From an uncultured Verrucomicrobiales bacterium (GTDB lineage Bacteria; Verrucomicrobiota; Verrucomicrobiia; Verrucomicrobiales; Akkermansiaceae), in assembly GCA_937952875.1 (NCBI GenBank), contig CALFDI010000081.1, positions 1 through 5,752 of the forward strand: DNA of 5,752 bases, given 5' to 3'. Made by a program: the position numbers and the translations under genes. The notes under the pieces were generated by a model that saw nothing but the letters and a program-made list of their open reading frames with translations, did not search any database and was not told where the DNA came from. The stretch's first letter is position 1. Every line of letters starts with the position of its first letter. Positions 1 to 5,752 of this stretch are shown one piece after another.

Positions 1-611
1 AAGACGCTGACTCAGCCGCACCACACCTCATAGCCGCCTGGCAAGATCGACTCATCTTTTCGACATCTGTCTTAACTCTTGCTCTAGAAACAGGCGTCAC
101 GCCTCAGGACTTCACCTTTATTCCTGGTGCATTTCTCCAGATAGGCCCCGAAGGATGGAAAATCCCTATCGATGAATTCGGTCGCCTCAAACTGCCCGAC
201 GCTTCTGAAAAGAGGCCCACACCCACACCTGCCGAGGCCCTTGTTACAGCAGATACATTCGAATCAATGAGTCAGACGGCTCATGTCTCATGGCACACTT
301 CAGCGCTCGCTTCAGACCTCAGCCGAATCAGTCAGAGCCCTCGGGCCAGTGATCCATTTACCATCACACAAGCTCCATATTGGTGGCATTTTGTCAGCTT
401 TGCGGCACTCGCAGGTGGCTTTTTGTTCTCTCCGAAAAAAAGAATCAGACGCTTTTTATTCAACTTTCTTCTCCTAGCAGGAGTCATTTCATTGATCCTC
501 GCGCTTGGCACTTACTCACTCTGGCTCAGCCCTTTCTCTCTCTTAAGCGCTTGGCTCGCAGGCGCCATCTTTCAGCCGAACACCTCTTCAGTAAGCTCAA
601 CTGGATATTAG
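1..611 (+). CDS. CHASE2-domain membrane protein, C-terminal part (5' end outside window)
   Basis: The reading frame is open from the window edge (first full codon at position 3) to a TAG at 609-611, giving 202 visible residues; the start lies upstream. Residues about 15-62 resemble the middle of a CHASE2 extracytoplasmic sensor domain: a DRLIF...LAL helix, a V-T-P-QDF strand, a 'G-x-F-L-Q-I-G' turn, then IPIDEFGRL (residues 54-62), the family hallmark. The second half of the domain (about 63-125) is degenerate. Three hydrophobic segments follow, at about 127-143, 151-171 and 172-190, with a basic KKRIRR loop between the first two; this matches the three helices that usually follow CHASE2. The protein ends about 12 residues after the last helix, so it carries no cyclase, kinase or GGDEF output domain at the C-terminus. 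CHASE2 domains are thought to sense unknown periplasmic signals. The GH63 gene starts 29 bp downstream, so co-transcription is possible. The family call is from motif recognition; the ligand is unknown. Confidence 0.7.
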   Translation, partial: DADSAAPHLIAAWQDRLIFSTSVLTLALETGVTPQDFTFIPGAFLQIGPEGWKIPIDEFGRLKLPDASEKRPTPTPAEALVTADTFESMSQTAHVSWHTSALASDLSRISQSPRASDPFTITQAPYWWHFVSFAALAGGFLFSPKKRIRRFLFNFLLLAGVISLILALGTYSLWLSPFSLLSAWLAGAIFQPNTSSVSSTGY

Positions 612-640
612 CACGAAGACTGCTACGTAGAGATTAGACG

Positions 641-3322
641 ATGAACTCCGAGAAGCAAAGACTGGCAGAAGACAAAGACCGCACGCTCAACTGGAAGCGC
701 TGGGGGCCTTACCTGAGTGAGCGTCAATGGGGCACCGTCCGCGAGGACTATTCTGGCAATGGTGACAGCTGGAACTTCCTCACCCATGATAACGCCCGCC
801 GCCAAGCATACCGCTGGGGAGAAGATGGCCTTCAGGGCTGGGCAGATCGCCAGTGCAGACTCTGCTTTTCACTCGCCCTCTGGAATACGAATGATACCAT
901 TTTAAAAGAACGCCTCTACGGACTAACTGGCCCACAGGGCAACCACGGGGAAGACGTCAAAGAATGTTATTACTATAAAGATAGCACACCGACACACTCC
1001 TACACAAAAGCTCTCTATCGCTACCCGCATGCTGAGTATCCATACGATGACTTAATTCAGACAAATGCAAAGCGCACACGCGAAGACGACGAATACGAAT
1101 TAGAAGACACTGGAATCTTCGCAGAAAACCGCTTCTTCGATGTCGTCCAAGAAGTCGCCAAGGCCAGCCCTGACGATATCTACTGGCGCATCACCGTGAC
1201 GAATCATGGGCCAGAAACAGCACCTCTCCACATCTTACCCACTGTCTGGTTCAGAAACACCTGGCAAGTCGGCCGAAAGAGAGATGAATACGTGCCAAAG
1301 CCTACGATAAAATTCGTAAACGATCACCTCGAACTCTGGCACTCTAAGTTAGGAGAGTTCCACTTCCATGCAGCAGCCCACGGCAGAACAAAGACCACAT
1401 GGCTCTTCACAGAGAATGAAAGTGATCATGCCCATCTCTCAGGCGGCACGAATAAATCAAAATACGTCAAAGACGCCTTTCATAAGCACATTATCGACAA
1501 AAAGCGCTCTGTCGTAAATCCTGAGAAAACAGGCACGAAAGCAGCCGCGCATTATACATTTAAAATCCCAGCTGGGAAAACAGTCACCATCCGCTGCCGT
1601 CTCCACCCGCAGAGCGCTCCGCACACAGGGCTCGATCACTGTGACGCCACATTCGATCAACGCATCAGTGAAGCTGATGAGTTCTATAATGCCATCACAC
1701 CGAAGAACTGTAGCCAGGAAGAAAAGCGTATCGTCCGCGAGGGCTATGCTGGCCTCCTCTGGACGAAGCAGTTCTACCATTACGTCATAGATGACTGGCT
1801 AGACGGAGACGACCACCAACCAAACCCTCCTAAATCCAGAAAACATGGAAGAAACAGTAACTGGCAACACTTCTTCGCCAGAGATATCTTCTCCATGCCA
1901 GACAAATGGGAATACCCCTGGTTCGCCGCTTGGGACAGCGCCTTCCACATGATCCCCTTCGCGGCGATCGATCCTGAATTCGCAAAAAACCAACTCCTCT
2001 TATTACTAAGAGAATGGTATATGCACCCAAACGGGCAACTCCCTGCCTATGAGTGGAACTTTTCAGACGTCAACCCGCCCGTGCATGCCTGGGCTGTCTG
2101 GCGCGTTTATAAAATCTCAGATAAAAAAGGACAGCGCGACATCCTCTTCCTTGAGCGCGCTTTTCAAAAACTATTACTTAACTTCAACTGGTGGGTAAAC
2201 CGCAAAGACAGTGAAGGCCGCCATGTCTTCGGTGGAGGCTTCCTCGGCTTGGATAATATCGGAGTCTTTGATCGCTCACACGCCATGCCAAACGGCGGCA
2301 CCCTTCACCAAGCTGACGGCACGGCATGGATGGCATCATTTTGCCTCACCATGCTCTCGATCGCACTTGAGCTAGCAGAGACGAGCCCCGCTTATGAAGA
2401 CATCGCCTCTAAGTTCTTCGAACACTTCGTCAGCATCTGCGATGCCATTAATACATTAGGCGGAAGTGGCCTCTGGGATGATGAAGATCAGTTCTACTAC
2501 GATCAACTCATCGTAGATGGCCAACCACCTATCCCAATGAAGATCCGCTCACTCGTCGGTCTTCTCCCCATGATGGCCACCACCGTGATGAAGCAGTCTG
2601 TGATCGATAACCTTCCTGGCTTTAAAAAGCGCATGGAATGGTTCCTAACAAATCGTCCAGAGATTCTAAAATACGTTAAATTCCGTAAAACAGCTGATAA
2701 AAAGAACCCTCACCGCTGGCTCTTAGCCGTGCCTAGCACAGATAAACTCCGCGCAACGCTGACTCGCATGCTCGACAGTGAAGAATTTCTGTCTGACTAC
2801 GGCATTCGCTCTTTGAGTAAATATCACGGCTTTAATCCATTCGGTTTTAAGATGGGAAAAGACACCACATGGGTCAGCTACACACCGGGTGAGTCCACAT
2901 CTCCCATGTTTGGCGGGAATTCGAACTGGCGTGGGCCTATCTGGTTCCCCACGAATTTCGTTCTTATCGAAGCACTCGAGCGCTACTACTACTTTTACGG
3001 TGATAAGTTCACTATGGAATACCCGACTGGCTCTGGTGAACAGAAAAACCTCCGCGAGATTTCCATTGATATCTGCAAGCGCCTCATTTCTCTCTTCCTC
3101 CCTCAAGAAGACGGCACCCGCCCCTTTATTGATCAGAATCACCCACACCGGACTGACCCACTCTGGAAAGACCAAATCCTCTTTCATGAATACTTTCATG
3201 GAGAGCATGGAAAAGGCCTCGGCGCGAGCCACCAGACTGGCTGGACATCACTCGTCGTTCGTCTCATTCGAGAGCAGCATCAGAAGCTCGAAAACTTTGA
3301 AAGCGCAGTCACTGAGCAATAA
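641..3322 (+). CDS. GH63-family glucosidase (MGH1-like / YMR196W type)
   Basis: This complete 893-residue protein has the usual length for bacterial relatives of yeast YMR196W, in glycoside hydrolase family 63 (inverting alpha-glycosidases with an (alpha/alpha)6 barrel). The start is well fixed: an in-frame TAG lies at 635-637, and the N-terminal NWKRWGPYLSERQWGTVRED block (residues 17-36) is conserved in the family. The N-terminal half (about 1-345) is beta-rich and carries LYGLTGPQGNHGEDVKE (92-108). The C-terminal barrel (about 360-880) has WFAAWDSAF with D432, likely a -1 subsite residue; FSDVNPPVHAWAVW with D476, the likely general acid; GGFLGLDNIGVFDRS (532-546); GGNSNWRGPIWFP (758-770); and LFHEYFHGE with E850, the likely general base, followed by GASHQTGW (861-868). 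Catalytic roles are inferred from family precedent such as E. coli YgjK. There is no signal peptide, so it should act in the cytoplasm. The natural substrate is not established; studied GH63 enzymes act on glucosides, glucosylglycerate or mannosylglycerate. Only a weak AGAG (629-632) precedes the start. Confidence 0.93.
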   Translation: MNSEKQRLAEDKDRTLNWKRWGPYLSERQWGTVREDYSGNGDSWNFLTHDNARRQAYRWGEDGLQGWADRQCRLCFSLALWNTNDTILKERLYGLTGPQGNHGEDVKECYYYKDSTPTHSYTKALYRYPHAEYPYDDLIQTNAKRTREDDEYELEDTGIFAENRFFDVVQEVAKASPDDIYWRITVTNHGPETAPLHILPTVWFRNTWQVGRKRDEYVPKPTIKFVNDHLELWHSKLGEFHFHAAAHGRTKTTWLFTENESDHAHLSGGTNKSKYVKDAFHKHIIDKKRSVVNPEKTGTKAAAHYTFKIPAGKTVTIRCRLHPQSAPHTGLDHCDATFDQRISEADEFYNAITPKNCSQEEKRIVREGYAGLLWTKQFYHYVIDDWLDGDDHQPNPPKSRKHGRNSNWQHFFARDIFSMPDKWEYPWFAAWDSAFHMIPFAAIDPEFAKNQLLLLLREWYMHPNGQLPAYEWNFSDVNPPVHAWAVWRVYKISDKKGQRDILFLERAFQKLLLNFNWWVNRKDSEGRHVFGGGFLGLDNIGVFDRSHAMPNGGTLHQADGTAWMASFCLTMLSIALELAETSPAYEDIASKFFEHFVSICDAINTLGGSGLWDDEDQFYYDQLIVDGQPPIPMKIRSLVGLLPMMATTVMKQSVIDNLPGFKKRMEWFLTNRPEILKYVKFRKTADKKNPHRWLLAVPSTDKLRATLTRMLDSEEFLSDYGIRSLSKYHGFNPFGFKMGKDTTWVSYTPGESTSPMFGGNSNWRGPIWFPTNFVLIEALERYYYFYGDKFTMEYPTGSGEQKNLREISIDICKRLISLFLPQEDGTRPFIDQNHPHRTDPLWKDQILFHEYFHGEHGKGLGASHQTGWTSLVVRLIREQHQKLENFESAVTEQ

Positions 3323-3393
3323 CCATAGCACCGCAAAAACCACTTAGCTCTTTCAACGTTGATCGCTCCCGCTTTTCTGTTCAGCCTCTCCGC

Positions 3394-4266
3394 ATGATTA
3401 CCCCCACAGAAAAAGCCTCTGTCCTCATAGAAGCTTTGCCCTACCTGCAACGCTTCACAGGCTCTACAGTCCTGATCAAGATGGGTGGGTCTTGCATGGA
3501 AAATCCTAAGCTCGTCGCACCATTGATGCGCGACATTGTCTTCTTAAAAGTCGCCGGCATACACCCCATCGTCGTCCATGGAGGGGGAAAACGTATTTCT
3601 GCAGCTATGGCAGAAGCCGGCATCGAGGCGCAATTCATAGGCGGGCTTCGCGTCACTTCTGATACTGCGATAGATATAGTAGAAAAAACACTCTCTGGAA
3701 TCATTAACCCTGAAATCGTCAACCACATCAATTCTCACAAAGGAAAAGCCACCGGCATACCTGGAACAGATGTCTTCATGGCAAAGCGTATTTCGGGTAA
3801 AGATGAGAATGGCAATGCGGCGGATATCGGCCGCGTCGGTGAGGTAACTCGTTGCAGTCAGGAAGATATCCTCTACGCGACTACGTCTAATATCATACCT
3901 GTCGTCTCGCCGCTCGGCCGTGAGGAAGAAACAGGCCTCTCTCTTAATATCAATGCCGACCTCGCAGCTGCAGCTCTAGCAAAAGCCTTAAAAGTGCAAA
4001 AACTGGTCTACATTTCGGATGTCCCGGGACTCCTAAAGGATATTGATCAGCCAGATAGCCTCATTCAATCAGTCACTGTTAAGCAAGCGGAAGGCCTTAT
4101 TGAGGACGGCACCATCTCTGGCGGCATGATTCCCAAAATACAATCTGCTCTTGATGCCATTGATAACGGCGTGCGGAAGGTTCACTTTATCGATGGTCGT
4201 ATTCCGCATACACTTTTGTTAGAAATTTTCACAAGCTCTGGGATCGGCACGGAAATCACACCGTAG
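3394..4266 (+). CDS. argB: Acetylglutamate kinase (N-acetyl-L-glutamate 5-phosphotransferase)
   Basis: ArgB phosphorylates N-acetylglutamate with ATP, the second step of arginine (ornithine) biosynthesis, in the cytoplasm. The 290-residue protein has the complete amino-acid-kinase fold motifs: VLIKMGGS (26-33) with K29 for phosphoryl transfer; VVHGGGK (60-66), the glycine-rich substrate loop; GGLRVTSD (83-90) with R86, which should bind the substrate carboxylate; NINADLAA (185-192) with N185 and D189; and GGMIPKIQ (243-250) with K248. An extra N-terminal helix (EALPYLQRF, 13-21) and the C-terminal HTLLLEIFTSSGIGTEI (272-288) match the arginine-inhibited hexameric class, so feedback inhibition by arginine is inferred. 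The ATG at 3394 is chosen because it gives the family's usual N-terminal helix; no Shine-Dalgarno sequence precedes it, the leader being pyrimidine-rich. It stands apart from other arg genes here. The 71-bp gap after the glycosidase holds no clear terminator or promoter, so read-through transcription is possible. Confidence 0.97.
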   Translation: MITPTEKASVLIEALPYLQRFTGSTVLIKMGGSCMENPKLVAPLMRDIVFLKVAGIHPIVVHGGGKRISAAMAEAGIEAQFIGGLRVTSDTAIDIVEKTLSGIINPEIVNHINSHKGKATGIPGTDVFMAKRISGKDENGNAADIGRVGEVTRCSQEDILYATTSNIIPVVSPLGREEETGLSLNINADLAAAALAKALKVQKLVYISDVPGLLKDIDQPDSLIQSVTVKQAEGLIEDGTISGGMIPKIQSALDAIDNGVRKVHFIDGRIPHTLLLEIFTSSGIGTEITP

Positions 4267-4290
4267 CGCTTTTAGGATACTTCAAAGCGC
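4266..4290 (+). repeat. Inverted repeat at the argB stop codon
   Basis: GCGCTTT at 4266-4272 is complementary to AAAGCGC at 4284-4290, giving a 7-bp stem with an 11-nt loop. It starts on the last base of the argB stop codon. It is followed by seven A residues rather than T residues, so on the + strand it is not an intrinsic terminator by itself. It may protect the 3' end of the transcript or may be chance. Confidence 0.4.
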
Positions 4291-4311
4291 AAAAAAATCG
4301 CTCATCCGCTC

Positions 4312-4343
4312 ATGAAGCGATTATGAGCCGCGTTCATTTTTTT
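4312..4343 (+). terminator. Probable intrinsic terminator of argB
   Basis: ATGAAGCG (4312-4319) pairs with CGCgTTCAT (4329-4337) with one bulged G at 4332, forming an 8-bp stem around a 9-nt loop, and six further T residues follow directly (4338-4343). It lies 45 nt after the argB stop codon. An alternative, overlapping fold pairs GCTCAT (4300-4305) with ATGAGC (4323-4328) and nests CGCT (4307-4310) with AGCG (4316-4319). An A7 run at 4291-4297 mirrors the T7 run at 4337-4343. The bulge and competing fold make it weaker than the terminator after the porin. Confidence 0.55.
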
Positions 4344-4357
4344 CAGAAAAGCTGAAA
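4341..4357 (+). repeat. Inverted repeat upstream of the porin gene
   Basis: TTTCAG (4341-4346) and CTGAAA (4352-4357) form a 6-bp perfect inverted repeat around AAAAG. It abuts the T run of the putative argB terminator and sits about 75 bp ahead of the porin start. It could be an operator-like site or a small hairpin. No further copy was noticed, so a function cannot be assigned. Confidence 0.3.
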
Positions 4358-4430
4358 TAAATGCACACCAATGGATACGGAAATGGCCCACTCGTAGCTT
4401 CTAGTGGAGTGACATTACATTTCCCTTACT

Positions 4431-5660
4431 ATGAAACCGTATTCCATTTCCTACACTCTTCTCGCACTCTCAGCAGGTGCTGCCTTTGCAGGACCAGCTG
4501 ATCCAGTGATTCCTATCCAGACTAGCCCAGACGCGTTTTCTTGGGTGACGCCCACCGTTGATATCTCAGCTCGCTATGAGTTCAGAGACGTTGACGGTCA
4601 GGATGTCTCACATGCATTAACGACTCGTGAGCGCCTTGGCTTAAAATTCGGCGAATTTCATGGCTTCTCCGCTTTCGTGGAAGGTGAGTTTACTCAAGCC
4701 ATCGTCGATGACTTCGATGGAGGCCCTGGCAATGATGTTTCCCCAAATGTCGCGAATAACGCCGTCATTGCAGATCCTGAGACTAACGAAGTAAACCGCG
4801 CATGGATCCAGTATAAAGGCTTCGACACGACTCTCAAAGTCGGCCGCCAGCGCATCAAGCTAGACGGCGATCAGTTCATCGGAAACGTCGGCTGGCGCCA
4901 AAACGAACAGACTTTCGATGCTGTTCGTATCACAAATAAATCCATAGAAGATCTCACTCTCGACTACACATATAGTGATCGCGCTCAGCGAATCTTCGGT
5001 AGCGATGCCCGCGGAGGCCTACAAGAATGGGAAGGTGATTTCCACTTTTTCAATGCGAACTATAAGGGCATCGATAACTGGGATCTGACAGCTTATGCAT
5101 ACCTCGTCGATATGGATCTCGGTCCCGCTCGGGCAAATGGAGATACCTACGGTGTGATCGCTAAGACTAAAGTCGGCGATGTTTCTCTCTATGCAGAATT
5201 TGCACAGCAACTCACTAATAGTGGCACACAAGATGGTGTAGACGACGCAGGATATCTCCACTTAAAAGCAACGACTAAATTCGGCAGCCATACAGTGGGA
5301 GTAGGATACGAGTATCTTGATAAAGACCTCTACACTCCATTTTCCACAGTCCATGCTTACAATGGATTCGCAGACGTCTTCATCGGTCAGAGACTCGGTC
5401 TTGCAGGTAATAATGGCATCGCTGACGCCTACATCTTCCATAATACAAAGCTTCCAGGAGGCATCGTATGGAAGAACTGGTTCCACATGATTGGAGATAA
5501 TGACAGCAGCTTTGACTTTGGATATGAATTCGACTCAGTCCTCGTGAAAAAGTTCGGCAATGGATTTACCGGATTAGCGAAATTCTATCACTTCGAATCT
5601 GACAGCCCGCTCTACCAGACCACTACTGGATTCACAGTAGGGCTTGGATATAAATTCTAA
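4431..5660 (+). CDS. Outer-membrane porin, alginate-export-like family
   Basis: This complete 409-residue protein is a predicted secreted beta-barrel. Residues 1-20 form a Sec signal peptide: a short N-terminus with K2, a hydrophobic stretch (YTLLALSAGAAF) and an AFA cleavage site before G21. The mature part consists of alternating amphipathic strands, with glycine and aromatic residues recurring near strand ends, and ends in GLGYKF, the terminal phenylalanine expected for BAM-dependent insertion. The block VGRQRIKLDGDQFIGNVGWR followed by QNEQTFDAVR (137-166), and the later FSTVHAYNGFADVF (304-317), are typical of proteins annotated as alginate export family (AlgE-like). Extracellular or constricting segments are rich in acidic residues (for example 91-103). 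Substrate specificity cannot be read from sequence; many such proteins occur in bacteria that make no alginate, so a general or sugar/organic-acid porin is equally plausible. No Shine-Dalgarno is present next to the ATG; the nearest GGAG, at 4406-4409, is 21 nt away. It appears to be monocistronic, with terminators on both sides. Confidence 0.85.
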   Translation: MKPYSISYTLLALSAGAAFAGPADPVIPIQTSPDAFSWVTPTVDISARYEFRDVDGQDVSHALTTRERLGLKFGEFHGFSAFVEGEFTQAIVDDFDGGPGNDVSPNVANNAVIADPETNEVNRAWIQYKGFDTTLKVGRQRIKLDGDQFIGNVGWRQNEQTFDAVRITNKSIEDLTLDYTYSDRAQRIFGSDARGGLQEWEGDFHFFNANYKGIDNWDLTAYAYLVDMDLGPARANGDTYGVIAKTKVGDVSLYAEFAQQLTNSGTQDGVDDAGYLHLKATTKFGSHTVGVGYEYLDKDLYTPFSTVHAYNGFADVFIGQRLGLAGNNGIADAYIFHNTKLPGGIVWKNWFHMIGDNDSSFDFGYEFDSVLVKKFGNGFTGLAKFYHFESDSPLYQTTTGFTVGLGYKF

Positions 5661-5696
5661 CTTCTCCACAACGTATTTTTCATAAGAGTTAGTCTG

Positions 5697-5725
5697 GCCC
5701 GCTACGCAAGTAGCGGGCTTTTTTT
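5697..5725 (+). terminator. Strong intrinsic terminator after the porin gene
   Basis: GCCCGCTAC (5697-5705) pairs perfectly with GTAGCGGGC (5710-5718), a 9-bp GC-rich stem closed by a GCAA tetraloop of the stable GNRA type, followed at once by seven T residues (5719-5725). It lies 36 nt after the porin stop codon and is a textbook Rho-independent terminator on the + strand. Confidence 0.96.
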
Positions 5726-5730
5726 ATACC

Positions 5731-5752
5731 ATGAAGAAAAGGAAACTGGTAA
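5731..5752 (+). CDS. Possible start of a further gene, cut by the window end
   Basis: An ATG 5 nt after the terminator T run opens a frame reading MKKRKLV up to the window edge. The lysine/arginine-rich start would suit a signal peptide or membrane anchor, but seven residues are not enough to tell. No ribosome binding site precedes it, and a gene starting directly after a terminator would need a promoter within or overlapping the hairpin. It may equally be a chance ATG. Confidence 0.2.

Noticed and set aside
267..611. A short separate 114-residue membrane protein starting at the ATG at 267
   Set aside because: The same frame is open back to the window edge and encodes recognisable CHASE2 sequence, so this ATG is an internal methionine.
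2723..3232. 169-codon open frame on the - strand inside the glycosidase gene
   Set aside because: It lies wholly antisense to a strongly conserved region of the GH63 catalytic domain, and its translation resembles no family I recognise. It is a frame shadow.
2889..3347. 152-codon + strand frame overlapping the end of the glycosidase and the gap before argB
   Set aside because: It is serine-rich, low-complexity out-of-frame translation of conserved GH63 sequence, with no ribosome binding site. It runs only 25 bp past the real stop codon.
3323..3393. Promoter or terminator between the glycosidase and argB
   Set aside because: There is no stem followed by a T run, and no convincing -35/-10 pair; TTGATC at 3359-3364 has no matching -10 box at a proper distance.
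4358..4430. Sigma-70-like promoter for the porin gene
   Set aside because: No acceptable -35/-10 pair was seen; the best -10-like string (TACTAT, 4426-4431) overlaps the start codon. A promoter must exist nearby but cannot be placed from sequence alone.
1..5752. CRISPR array, tRNA/rRNA gene, insertion sequence or phage/defence genes
   Set aside because: No regularly spaced repeats, RNA-gene signatures, transposase motifs or target-site duplications were seen; the whole window is explained by four ordinary genes and short gaps.

Overview
No previously undescribed system stands out in this window. It reads as an ordinary chromosomal segment of a Gram-negative bacterium, with four genes on the + strand and nothing convincing on the - strand. 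The outer-membrane beta-barrel protein shows a diderm cell. The gene mix fits a marine-type Verrucomicrobiota lineage (Rubritalea/Akkermansiaceae-like): a CHASE2 protein without output domain, a YMR196W-type GH63 glucosidase, a long-form ArgB, and an alginate-export-like porin, with weak or absent Shine-Dalgarno sequences. That placement comes from recalled family resemblance, not from a search, and is tentative.

Layout: (1) 1-611, the 3' end of a membrane protein with a degenerate CHASE2 sensor domain and three C-terminal transmembrane helices, ending without a signalling output domain. (2) 641-3322, after a 29-bp gap, a complete 893-residue cytoplasmic GH63 glycoside hydrolase with both presumed catalytic acids. 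(3) 3394-4266, argB (N-acetylglutamate kinase), complete, with the N-terminal helix and C-terminal signature of the arginine-inhibited class. (4) 4267-4430, a 164-bp intergenic region with several inverted repeats, including a likely intrinsic terminator for argB. (5) 4431-5660, an outer-membrane porin with a clear signal peptide and the motif block of alginate-export-family barrels. (6) 5697-5725, a very strong intrinsic terminator. (7) From 5731, a possible start of another gene, cut by the window edge.

The first three genes have no visible terminator between them and may share a transcript. The porin is bracketed by terminators and is probably its own unit. A functional link is plausible only in outline: the porin could pass sugars or other small solutes and the GH63 enzyme could hydrolyse a glucoside in the cytoplasm, while argB is a housekeeping amino-acid gene. 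Nothing in the sequence proves that they work together.
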